Assembly: GCA_025149125.1 (NCBI GenBank)
Contig: CP102272.1
Span: forward strand, 5,270,001 to 5,334,000
Direction of reading: 5' to 3'
Length of the DNA stretch: 64,000 bases
Source of the DNA: [Clostridium] asparagiforme DSM 15981
GTDB lineage: Bacteria; Bacillota; Clostridia; Lachnospirales; Lachnospiraceae
Shown here piece after piece: positions 49,963 through 58,634 of this stretch; position 1 is the stretch's first letter; every line of letters begins with the position of its first letter. The notes under the pieces are model-generated. The model saw only the letters and a program-made list of their open reading frames with translations. It had not been told where the DNA came from and did not search any database. The position numbers and the translations under genes were made by a program.

Positions 49963-51666
49963 TTATTCACTAATATCACTTACATGAATTGCATGAATCA
50001 GATCATTGCATTCCGTATGGGCTACCTCAAGCAGCTTACAAGTTTCGGTCTTACCAGTTCTCAATTTTCTAATCTCATCAATTTGATTATCAATGCTTTC
50101 GATTTTAGAAACGTAATTCGTATTGATAAAATCTTTCAACGAATTCTCAAACTGTGTAATTAGTCCTGAGGCTGCATCATTAAAGCCAGCCCTAAGTTTT
50201 TCGCGGTTGGTTCGCATTTCTTGCTGACGATTATCAGCATCAACATCTTCTTTTATCTGCATACCCAAGGAAAACACCACTCCAAAAACTCCAAGCACTT
50301 TACCCGCAACGTTTATACCTTTTACCCATTTGACCGCTTCCCACGGTTTAAATGAGTGTCCAAAGAAGTGTCCAATATCTAAAACCAGTTGATGCATATT
50401 ACTGCCAGAGAATGCTTTGAGACCAGTTGCTGTCGCATTTTCACCCATTGTATTAGTGATTATTTTATTGCTACCTTGCGTTAACACATCAGACTTAAAA
50501 AGCTTTTCTACCAACGGATTTCCGTTTTTGTATTTTTCACTTAATCTAAATTGCAATTCCTTTGAAAAATCTGTATTATAAAACTCATCAAGTTCTGCCA
50601 TACAATCTTTAGAAAGTTCTTCTAATGTTGCAGTAACATCCTCTACACATTTATTAGACATATTCTCAACATCGTGATATGCGGCTTCAATTTCATGATT
50701 TGCTTCATCTTCACAACTAAAATCATAAAGTCTGTTAGCGAGATCACGTCCTTTATCTCTTATTGAAATTGCTGTCTCCTGGTATATAGCATTTACACGG
50801 TGATTAATTTTAAACTGACTAGAGAATAGTATTCTTCTTTCTTGAAGCAGATGTTCTTCCAATGCATCAATGTCCACATCCCCGGAAGAAGGCTGAAATT
50901 GTGTGATAGTTCTTTGTAACACACTTTCCATTTTATATAGTGAGGTTGTCAATTTTGAAGAAATCGACTTTTCTCTAACAAAGCCATTAATAGTATTGAC
51001 TAAACCGGCAAAGTTGCTTCGTTCCACTAATTCAGTGACAATCTCTTCATCATCCTCATCTAAACTATCAATATAGGACTCTGCATCAATGAAGCATGTT
51101 CTCAATTGTTCTGGTGAATAAGGGGTTGTTACGATTCTTAATCCTTCGAGTTTAATGTTTCTATTTTCGATTGAATTGCCAACCGTAGCCATCTTATTTA
51201 CTATGAGAATCATCTCTCCAGCTTTATCTTTTTCAAGTAATAGCTTTCGGAAATTTTGACCAATGTATGAATCAAATAGTTCATGAGTTACAACATAAAC
51301 AAGGATATCGGCGTTGGAAATTGCTTCATATGATATTTTGTCATGGTCGGGTCTTAATGTTGTGTGAATACCAGGGGTATCTATCACCCTTAAGCCATTC
51401 CAATCATACGTATGAGCAACCTGAGTGGTAATTTGCTCTCCTGTTTCAATGGTTTTTATTCCTGTTAAAGCTTTTAAAATAGTTGATTTTCCGGCACTGT
51501 ATTGTCCGGCAAAAACCAAACTAATAGGGTTGTTACTATCGTATGCACTTTTAGGTAAATCACTGGTATCTACATCGATTTCCTTAAATAGTTTTTCTAT
51601 TTTGTTAAGCAAGGACTGACTTTTTTCTAACCAAACAGCAATGGTAATTGTATTATTCTGTTCCAC
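49963..51666 (-). CDS. Dynamin-like GTPase (LeoA-type), second of pair
   Basis: This 567-residue large GTPase has G1 GQYSAGKS at 54-61, G3 DTPG at 96-99 and a G4 position NKMA at 157-160, where the usual Asp is Ala. The rest is long helices with one hydrophobic stretch (about 445-470, INVAGKVLGVFGVVFSLGM) that could touch membrane. Architecture resembles LeoA/bacterial dynamin-like proteins, often encoded in pairs. The start is GTG with GGAGG upstream, 11 bases after the partner gene. Composition is AT-rich like the island. Confidence 0.78.
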   Translation of the reverse strand: MEQNNTITIAVWLEKSQSLLNKIEKLFKEIDVDTSDLPKSAYDSNNPISLVFAGQYSAGKSTILKALTGIKTIETGEQITTQVAHTYDWNGLRVIDTPGIHTTLRPDHDKISYEAISNADILVYVVTHELFDSYIGQNFRKLLLEKDKAGEMILIVNKMATVGNSIENRNIKLEGLRIVTTPYSPEQLRTCFIDAESYIDSLDEDDEEIVTELVERSNFAGLVNTINGFVREKSISSKLTTSLYKMESVLQRTITQFQPSSGDVDIDALEEHLLQERRILFSSQFKINHRVNAIYQETAISIRDKGRDLANRLYDFSCEDEANHEIEAAYHDVENMSNKCVEDVTATLEELSKDCMAELDEFYNTDFSKELQFRLSEKYKNGNPLVEKLFKSDVLTQGSNKIITNTMGENATATGLKAFSGSNMHQLVLDIGHFFGHSFKPWEAVKWVKGINVAGKVLGVFGVVFSLGMQIKEDVDADNRQQEMRTNREKLRAGFNDAASGLITQFENSLKDFINTNYVSKIESIDNQIDEIRKLRTGKTETCKLLEVAHTECNDLIHAIHVSDISE

Positions 51667-51677
51667 AAGAGCCTCCG

Positions 51678-53783
51678 TTATTTCATTATCAACAATTCAG
51701 TTAATTGCTGAGCTAATCTCATCCTATTAAGAGTTTTTGAATCTAATTCATCTAAGGTTGCAATGTGCGCAATTCTGGGTTGATCGTTAATATATTGAAT
51801 CCGAATATCTTCCTTTTGGCAACCTTTTCCAATAGCTTGTGAGAGGATTGATATTGGATTATTCGTGTTAAAAACAAACCAAACTTGTTCCTTCAAGAGG
51901 TAAGATAAATCTCTTCTAGTATCGTCAGGGAATCTTTTACCAATCTCCAACAGAATCATTATTGCATTGCCTGGAATACGTGCAACATTTGAAATATGCC
52001 ATTCCAATCCCTCATAGCCAGTATAGGCCAATGCCTCTGTAACCACCATCTTATTCATTTCCGCTAGTTTTCCGTTTAATGACTTTGAAAAATTCCATTG
52101 AATTTCTGATAAAGTAAATACAGAGTTAATAGTTTCATCTAATGCGACTATAGTAGGTTCTAGCCGTTTGTTTATCAACTCATCATTAAGAACCTTATTC
52201 ATATTAGTTGTTAGCTTCTTGCCCATGTTATCGAGATATGAATACAATTTGTTTTCCAACTTTCTTCTGGCGTCACGTATCTTTTCTTCCCTATCAGAAA
52301 ACAGGAAAGACCCCAGCCAGCCAACAAATCCTACCGCTACTCCTATCCATCCAATCGGACCGGATACAAACAAACTAGCAATCATCAATCCGCCGCTCGT
52401 AAGAATGGTTGCCCAATTCCATGCCCTTTTACCATCAAAGATGAAGGGCATTTTTATTGATTTATCAGTAAAATTAGTATATGAAAATTTCAGTTCAAAA
52501 TTTATTTCACGGCATATTTCTCGTAACTCTGTTTCGCACTCGTTTGCCAATTCCTTAAGCAATTCAGATACCCTGGATTCAATATGATGCTTGTCAAGGA
52601 CAGCTTTCCATTTTGTATCTGCATTTGAATTGTCATAGTTATCTTCCGCAAATGAAGCAACTTCACGTTTCAACTCTCCCACTAAACTTTTTATAAACAC
52701 ATCTATTCTTTTTTGGGAATCTTCTCGGAAATCATCCGTCCATTTTTTAAGTTTTTTTCTCTTTAGAACAAGAACACTTCCCTGTTCGCTGTTTTCAGAA
52801 CTTTGTTTACACAACGATTCAAATGCATCGATAATAGGAACTATTACAACATCTGTAAATGACTTTAATTTATAGAATCTTCCGTTCTTTACGACTTCCT
52901 CTACGATTACTTTCTCCAGATAATCAAATCGGCTTATTCTTTGTAAATCTTCACTATGTTCTTTACAATTGGGCTGTTGTGCTAAATAGGCCGATTTTAA
53001 ATGCACATAGACAAATCTTAAGTTATTCCAGCTTTGTCCGTATTGAACACCAAAATCCACGAACTGTGCCTTAATGGCTTCTAGTCTCTCGAGTTTCATT
53101 TTCTTTTCAATATCTCGAGAGAACATCTTAAAGCTTGTACCTACATCAATATTCACTTTTGCATTTATAATGCATATAACAGGCTTTCCGAGCCTAAGAA
53201 TCTTATTTAAACATTCAGCCTCACTTGCTTGTGGTGCATCATCAGTTAGTAAGAAAAGAATCAAATCTGATTTTTTAGCTGCCTCAAATGCCACCGTTTC
53301 ATCTTCTTCTCCCTCAAAAGCGGCTATTCCAGGAACATCTGTTACAGTCATATTTTTATACGAATATGTTCTGACATCTCGAGTTGTTCGCTGAGCACCC
53401 TTGCCGATTGAACCGCCATTACCATGTGTGAGGATTTCCATCATAGTTGATTTTCCTGCCATAGTGCGTCCAAATAGAGTAATGGAAAAGTTAGCTTTTG
53501 ATAGTATTTTTAAATCAGTATCAAGATGTTGTGGCATTTGCTCAAAACTATATTTAATTGATCTAAGCTGATTTGCTAATCCTTTAGCAATATCAGAATC
53601 GTTAATATTGCTGTGTTCAAGGCTGAAAATATCACCTTCGATTTTTGAAGAAACAGTTTGTATTGTGTTTTTTAATAGCTTTACAGCATCATTTGATAGC
53701 TTGTATCCTCTGTTTGCGTATGCCTTCGATTCTTTCAATGCAGTTTCAAGATTAGAATCGTCAGCATCTTTATTTAATATCAT
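51678..53783 (-). CDS. Dynamin-like GTPase, first of pair
   Basis: This is a 701-residue large GTPase. G1 GRTMAGKS at 105-112, a switch region QRTTRDVRTY at 131-140, G3 DVPG at 149-152 and IINAKVN near 206 in place of NKxD. Residues ~456-495 are strongly hydrophobic (a helical hairpin, as in membrane-active dynamin-like proteins), and long helical regions flank it. It is co-transcribed with the second GTPase downstream. Bacterial dynamin pairs act in membrane repair or phage resistance; the role here is inferred only from architecture and island setting. Confidence 0.78.
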   Translation of the reverse strand: MILNKDADDSNLETALKESKAYANRGYKLSNDAVKLLKNTIQTVSSKIEGDIFSLEHSNINDSDIAKGLANQLRSIKYSFEQMPQHLDTDLKILSKANFSITLFGRTMAGKSTMMEILTHGNGGSIGKGAQRTTRDVRTYSYKNMTVTDVPGIAAFEGEEDETVAFEAAKKSDLILFLLTDDAPQASEAECLNKILRLGKPVICIINAKVNIDVGTSFKMFSRDIEKKMKLERLEAIKAQFVDFGVQYGQSWNNLRFVYVHLKSAYLAQQPNCKEHSEDLQRISRFDYLEKVIVEEVVKNGRFYKLKSFTDVVIVPIIDAFESLCKQSSENSEQGSVLVLKRKKLKKWTDDFREDSQKRIDVFIKSLVGELKREVASFAEDNYDNSNADTKWKAVLDKHHIESRVSELLKELANECETELREICREINFELKFSYTNFTDKSIKMPFIFDGKRAWNWATILTSGGLMIASLFVSGPIGWIGVAVGFVGWLGSFLFSDREEKIRDARRKLENKLYSYLDNMGKKLTTNMNKVLNDELINKRLEPTIVALDETINSVFTLSEIQWNFSKSLNGKLAEMNKMVVTEALAYTGYEGLEWHISNVARIPGNAIMILLEIGKRFPDDTRRDLSYLLKEQVWFVFNTNNPISILSQAIGKGCQKEDIRIQYINDQPRIAHIATLDELDSKTLNRMRLAQQLTELLIMK

Positions 53784-53899
53784 TGTGTCAACTCCAGTTC
53801 TGTTAATTTATCTTAAGGTATTTTCAGTTTACCAACCATATAAATAAAGCAATCTGGTTAAAGACACCTCCAACACAGCGGAGGTCATCGACAATTTAT

Positions 53900-54452
53900 T
53901 TATCCCAACAACTGACGAAACTTACTTGTCAACGAAGCTTTACGCTTTTCATAAGGTACAGATATTGGCTTTGTGCTATCGAATCTGTCATACGGATACC
54001 GATGTTCTTGTTCATATTTGAAGTTTCTGCTTATCTAGTCAACTCCTAAGGAATATAATGCTTCTCCGTCAACACGACTACCTTTTTCGGAATTGATGAT
54101 ATCATCAATTTTTCCATCAATCGCACATGGGTCATTCATCTGCTGCAGCTTGCTTGTTATACCCAACTGGAAACAGGTGAACAACACCACTCTAATCAGA
54201 TAGGCTTTGATGCCATCCAGATTATTTGTATATTCAGGGTTGTAGTACATGAAATGAATGATAGGCTGCAACACGTTCCGACTGCTCGAAAAATGGTTGA
54301 CCTCGATTTTCATGTTCTTTAATACATCCTCCAGGTTTTTAAGCGTCTATTTTCCCACTCCCCCTTCCCCTCCAAAAGATATCTAATAAGAATTCGATGT
54401 TTATATCATCCTTTAAAATAGTTTCCACATCTGTTTCACTATATTTTACCAT
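53900..54452 (-). pseudogene. Decayed gene of unknown family
   Basis: From an ATG at 54452 with GAGGGGAGT upstream, a coding-like frame (MVKYSETDVETILKDD) is followed, after apparent frame changes near 54360, by a long frame (NLEDVLKNMKIEVNHF, then IIHFMYYNPEYTNNLDGIKA) broken by an in-frame TAG at 54035, after which coding continues to 53900 (RNFKYEQEHRYPYDRFDSTK; KASLTSKFRQLLG). I recognise no family. It lies just downstream of a broken recombinase and may belong to the same mobile element. Confidence 0.5.
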
Positions 54453-54531
54453 ACTCCCCTCACCATTACCATCTGAAAGATTCCTTCATGTCCGTTTATT
54501 GGTCCCTCTGCAACATAACTTTCTCATTTAT

Positions 54532-55713
54532 CTATAATTCAAACTCACATATCTGATCTCTCTGTTTTTCATCATATTCCCCATTACACACGATTTTCCC
54601 CAGCATATCTCTTATATATTGATCGTTCAAGGTAGGTGAATTTTCACACTCTACCTTTCCTTTTTCCATCCTTGTCCCACATCTCCATACAATCTTCCCG
54701 CGCTCCGTTCTACGCCTGAATCCTCCCCCGCAATCCCCACATACCAATAAATTACTAAGCAAATATTTACTGCTATAACGGTTACCACTGCTAATCTGAT
54801 TGCCGTCAGCTGTTGTAAGCAGTCAGGCTCTGTTAAGCATTTCCTCCTACACCTTATCAAATATCTCTGGAGAAATAATGGCGGAATGACTTCCTTTCAC
54901 ATAATATCTCGTACGCTGTCCTACATTTTTCTTTCGTATACCATTCAGATAATCCTCGGTAAATGTTTTCTGAGGCATTATATCTCCCTTATACTTTTTA
55001 TTCTTCAACATCTGCTGGATTTTTGCACTCCATACCGTTTTGCCTGTGACCGTTTTTACACCACTTTCCTCCAAGTGTTTTTTTATCTATGAAAACGTGT
55101 AACCCTTTAAATATAACTCAAAAATCAACCGTACTATTTTGGCCTGCTCCGGAACGATTACCAATTCCCCTTCCACACACCGATACCCCATAAAATGTTT
55201 ATAGCTGCTAAATAATCCTTCCTCAAATTTTCTTTGAATCCCCCACTGAATATTCTCACTCAAATTTCTGCTTTCTTCTTGTCCCATTGCTCCTGATAAG
55301 GTTATTGCCGCTTCTGCATCCGGATCAAACGAATTCACATTTTCAATTTCAAAATACATTTGAATACCCCTTTCTTTCAAATATCTCATAATCTGCAATA
55401 GCTCTACCGTATTTCTGGATACTCGTTTTGCAGATTTAGTGATTATGTATTCGAATTTCCCCTCTGTAGCACTTTCTAACATACGTTTTAATCCATTGCG
55501 GCCCTTTTTCCTTAATCCACTTCTTCCACAATCCCAGAATACTCCTGAAAATACCCAACCTGGATACTCTGATATCTGTTCTGTATATGCCATAATTTGA
55601 TGAGACAAACTAGCTAACTGCATCTCTTTCTTCGTGCTGACGCGGCAATATGCCGCCACACGCAGCGATTCCATATTCTCTTTTTTCACAGGTATATAAT
55701 ATATCTTTTTCAA
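54532..55713 (-). pseudogene. Large serine recombinase with three nonsense mutations
   Basis: Read in one frame this is a ~393-residue serine recombinase: catalytic domain with the nucleophile region AAYCRVSTKKEMQLASLSHQ and later FEYIITKSAKRVSRN, then the recombinase domain (VWSAKIQQMLKNKKYKGD), then a zinc ribbon (LVCGDCGGGFRRR and WRCGTR). Three stops interrupt it: TAG at 55087 (after GYTFS), TAG at 54847 (after FDKV) and TGA shortly after. Each is one C-to-T change from CAG, CAG and CGA, which fit the family consensus. No frameshift is needed. It is the integrase relic of the island. Confidence 0.82.
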
Positions 55714-56026
55714 AACACATCACCTCGTTTCATCAATAAGGAAAAGGCGCGAAAGCCAAAAGCCTTCACGCCTCACCACACGACAACTATACAATCTCAC
55801 CTAATCATCATTTAACACTCTTTTGCAACAGGACAATACTTTCCACATGTGGTGAGTGGATAATAATGATGTCGGAAAGACGTGGCTCACCCCTGGCGGA
55901 ATTTCGCTTGTCTAACTTTATTTACATCACAAATAAAAACATCTTTTCATGTAGCACTTACTTTTATTCTAGCTAACTTTGTTCTGCATAAAGCGAACTC
56001 GAATTAGGCAACAAGCCGTTGCACAA
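55714..56026. other. Gap between the recombinase relic and the DUF1016 gene
   Basis: 313 bases, AT-rich. It holds one minus-strand terminator (55745-55773) and, just after the DUF1016 stop, a copy of the decamer TTGTGCAACG that also forms the inverted repeat inside the gene. No other feature was seen. Confidence 0.6.
55745..55773 (-). terminator. Intrinsic terminator after the DUF1016 nuclease
   Basis: On the minus strand AGGCGTGAAGGC pairs with GGCTTTCGCGCCT around TTTT and is followed by TTTTCC. It lies 254 bases beyond the DUF1016 stop and just before the recombinase relic. Confidence 0.65.
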
Positions 56027-57103
56027 TTACTCCAGCTCTTTTTCAATATCTTCAATGGACGGAAGGCTACTACGCAATTCTTCCGGTAATGCCTTAGCAA
56101 TCTGATTTTTCCACTCTGCCACGCCAATGGGGTTCTGGTAGCCAGCTAGAGAATACTCTACTACAGTTTCGTTTTTACCCTTTACCAACAACAAACCAAT
56201 CGTTGGCTTATCGTCCGGGTGTCGCAGAACATCGTTAACCACATTCTGGTACATATTTAGTTGGCTAATAAATCCTGGTTCAAAGTCACAGGCTTTTAGC
56301 TCAACTACAACAAAGCACCGCAGTTTTAGATGGTAAAACAGAAGATCGAGATAAAAATCATCACCGCCTACTTCCAAATGTACCTGTCGGCCTACAAACG
56401 CAAACCCTTGCCCCAGTTCCAACAGAAAGCTCTGAATATGTTCAGTAAGTTGCCGTTCAATCTCTATCTCCCGCCGAGGCATATCTGTTCCGAGAAAATC
56501 AAACAGATATGGGTCTTTAAACACTTGATTAACCATATCGGAATCCTCTGGCGGAAGTGCTGCCGGGAAGTTATTCACACTCCTACCAGAACGATCCATT
56601 AGTTTACTTTCTATTTGCAAGTCTAAAATCGCTTTACTCCAGCCATTTTCAATTACTTTATAAGCATACCAAATACGACTTTCTTCATCTTTCAGTTTAT
56701 CCATTAAAGAAATATTAGTTCGCCATGGTATTTGTGCAACGACCCGTTGCACAATTTCAAAGTCAGGCCAACTCTCGGCAAACTTCCTCATATATTTTAT
56801 GTTTCTTGGAGAAAAGCCTGACATTTCCGGAAAGGCCTCCTTTAAATCCTTGGCCATACGGTCAATAATTTTTGCGCCCCAGCCTTCTTCCTCCTGCTTT
56901 TTTAGAATACTTCTGCCAATGTTCCAGTACAGGCAAATCATACTGGAATTAGCATTTAATACAACAGAAATTCGCTGTTTTTGAATTTCCGATTTTACTT
57001 CTTCTATAAATTTCAAATAAGCATCACTCATCTCGGAAAGATTTGGAGCAACAGGGAATATTACTCCATCTTTATTTTTTCCCATTTGATTTCGATTATC
57101 CAA
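56027..57103 (-). CDS. DUF1016 (YhcG-type) PD-(D/E)XK nuclease
   Basis: This 358-residue protein has the DUF1016 N-terminal domain (LYWNIGRSILKKQEEEGWGA; GFSPRNIKYMRKFAESWPDF) and a C-terminal nuclease domain with DFYLDLLFYHLKLRCFVVVE supplying the Asp and the ExK motif (VVVELKACDFEPG). DUF1016 proteins are common in defence islands and beside restriction systems. The start is TTG, with GAGGTGAG upstream; ATG at 57082 is an alternative. An inverted repeat lies inside the gene at 56732-56754. Confidence 0.87.
   Translation of the reverse strand: MDNRNQMGKNKDGVIFPVAPNLSEMSDAYLKFIEEVKSEIQKQRISVVLNANSSMICLYWNIGRSILKKQEEEGWGAKIIDRMAKDLKEAFPEMSGFSPRNIKYMRKFAESWPDFEIVQRVVAQIPWRTNISLMDKLKDEESRIWYAYKVIENGWSKAILDLQIESKLMDRSGRSVNNFPAALPPEDSDMVNQVFKDPYLFDFLGTDMPRREIEIERQLTEHIQSFLLELGQGFAFVGRQVHLEVGGDDFYLDLLFYHLKLRCFVVVELKACDFEPGFISQLNMYQNVVNDVLRHPDDKPTIGLLLVKGKNETVVEYSLAGYQNPIGVAEWKNQIAKALPEELRSSLPSIEDIEKELE
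56732..56754. repeat. Inverted repeat inside the DUF1016 gene
   Basis: TTGTGCAACG and its exact inverse flank ACC. The same decamer occurs just beyond the stop codon of the gene (about 56017-56026). It is inside codons for the conserved VQRVVAQIPW segment. Confidence 0.6.
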
Positions 57104-57599
57104 TTTCTCACCTCACCATTCCACCAATTAACTCTTATCAGGATGTACAAATAATTCAACGCTTCTAAAAAGAGGTATAAGTCAACACTCTCTATCAACA
57201 GTACAATCCTCAAACTAATTCGTAAGAGTATTAAAAAATCTTTTTAAAAGTATATATCTACTCGGCATCTGGCGTATTGTCCGTTTTCCCATTCGCTTTT
57301 TCAATCTTTTTTTGTTAATCCTAAGCAATTACTGCACCACAGTAATCAGGCACATCTAACTAAATATAGATATTTCTACTTTCGGATCATAATCAATACT
57401 TGTTGCATAAATTTTTAAAACCTATCTGTTAAATACCTTCTCCGAAGCACGTATATCTCTAATGCTTTCAAGTAATTCTTTGAAGTAGCTCCACCAAAAG
57501 TTATATCTATTTTTGCCAAACCATCTTCTATTATATAAATAACGATACTTTTGCCTACGTATCACTATTGGAGGATCATATACATTGTATCGTTCCTTT
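57104..57599. other. AT-rich gap between DUF1016 and DUF2971 genes
   Basis: About 500 bases. A minus-strand frame from TTG 57607 to 57422 (61 codons, rich in Arg, Tyr and Trp) overlaps the DUF2971 end but has no ribosome site or family match, so I do not call it. The rest shows no clear promoter, hairpin or repeat. Confidence 0.5.
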
Positions 57600-58502
57600 T
57601 TAATCAAATTCTAATATAGAATGCTTATTTAAACGATATAAAGCTTTATCCTTTTCCATCTTATATAAATTTATTTTGCTGGCTTCACAATATCTTTTAA
57701 CAGCTTTTTCAAATTCCTGTTTTGCTTCGCACCCCAGAATCACAGAACTGGGAACGATCATATCAAGTAGTGCCCCCTTATTATTAATATTCCACCTATC
57801 TCCGCAAGCCCCTTTATCCTGAATAATTCTCCATTCCCTTTCATAACTCCATTCCAAGGATTTTGTAGTAATACTTTGGATAAAAACAGTTAGAGAATTT
57901 TTTTCAACAGTTTCTGGCTTAAGTGAACAAAAACGCACTCTATCATCAGAGTATACTACGGGAACTGGTGTGAAACTTAATTGCCTATTTAGCTCCAACA
58001 AATTATATTCGACGCACATTCCGCAGTGGTTATCCGCATAATGAGCCCACATTAGTAAAGAATCATCTGACTCACTCAAACATGATATGCCAGTTGTTTC
58101 TCTTAAATCTTTAAAAGTAGTCTTTAACTTCCGCACTTGCTGCCCCATCTCTCCTTTAAGATTACACCACATTGGGCTTCCTGGACGGATTGTTACTTTA
58201 TCTGGAAGCATTTTCAACACACAATTGAACAATTCTTTTTCGTCTATCGAAATATCGCAATCAAAAACATCATTAAAATTGCACGGTGCAGAAAACCACA
58301 GTTTATTTTCCCTAACAGTTTCAAGTTTTAAAGAAGTATCGCTGTAATATTTATAAAGAGAGGCCGGCGCAGAACATAAATAATAATATCCGATTTGACT
58401 ATACGCCTGCTTTTTTTCCTGGGAGCTCCCAGTTAATGCGGTTATGATTTCTGAACGTAATACATTTTTCCAATCATCATTTTCTTTTTGAAAATCAGCC
58501 AT
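57600..58502 (-). CDS. DUF2971 domain protein
   Basis: This 300-residue protein matches DUF2971: LYKYYSDTSLKLETVRENKL and LWFSAPCNFNDVFDCDISID at the N-terminus, then GISCLSESDDSLLMWAHYAD, the diagnostic block, and later WSYEREWRII. Function is unknown; members occur often in defence and mobile contexts. GAGGAG precedes the ATG. AT-rich, like the rest of the island, which ends here. Confidence 0.85.
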   Translation of the reverse strand: MADFQKENDDWKNVLRSEIITALTGSSQEKKQAYSQIGYYYLCSAPASLYKYYSDTSLKLETVRENKLWFSAPCNFNDVFDCDISIDEKELFNCVLKMLPDKVTIRPGSPMWCNLKGEMGQQVRKLKTTFKDLRETTGISCLSESDDSLLMWAHYADNHCGMCVEYNLLELNRQLSFTPVPVVYSDDRVRFCSLKPETVEKNSLTVFIQSITTKSLEWSYEREWRIIQDKGACGDRWNINNKGALLDMIVPSSVILGCEAKQEFEKAVKRYCEASKINLYKMEKDKALYRLNKHSILEFD

Positions 58503-58634
58503 TTTAACTCCTCACTTTAACTTCCCGCACAATGACAGTAACCTTTCCTTAATATGCTCTTTATATTTCTGAAAAGCAGTAGAATTACAACAACAAAAAC
58601 ATATTCATTTTCCCAAAAGTACTATATCTTGTAT

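Noticed and set aside
54035..55087. Reassigned TAG stop codon (phage-like recoding to Gln)
   Set aside because: Attractive because three TAGs fall at likely Gln positions, but a TGA also interrupts the recombinase and the other gene has frame changes, so gene decay is simpler.
57422..57607. A 61-codon minus-strand frame after the DUF2971 gene
   Set aside because: Overlaps the DUF2971 end, odd Arg/Tyr/Trp-rich composition, TTG start without a ribosome site.
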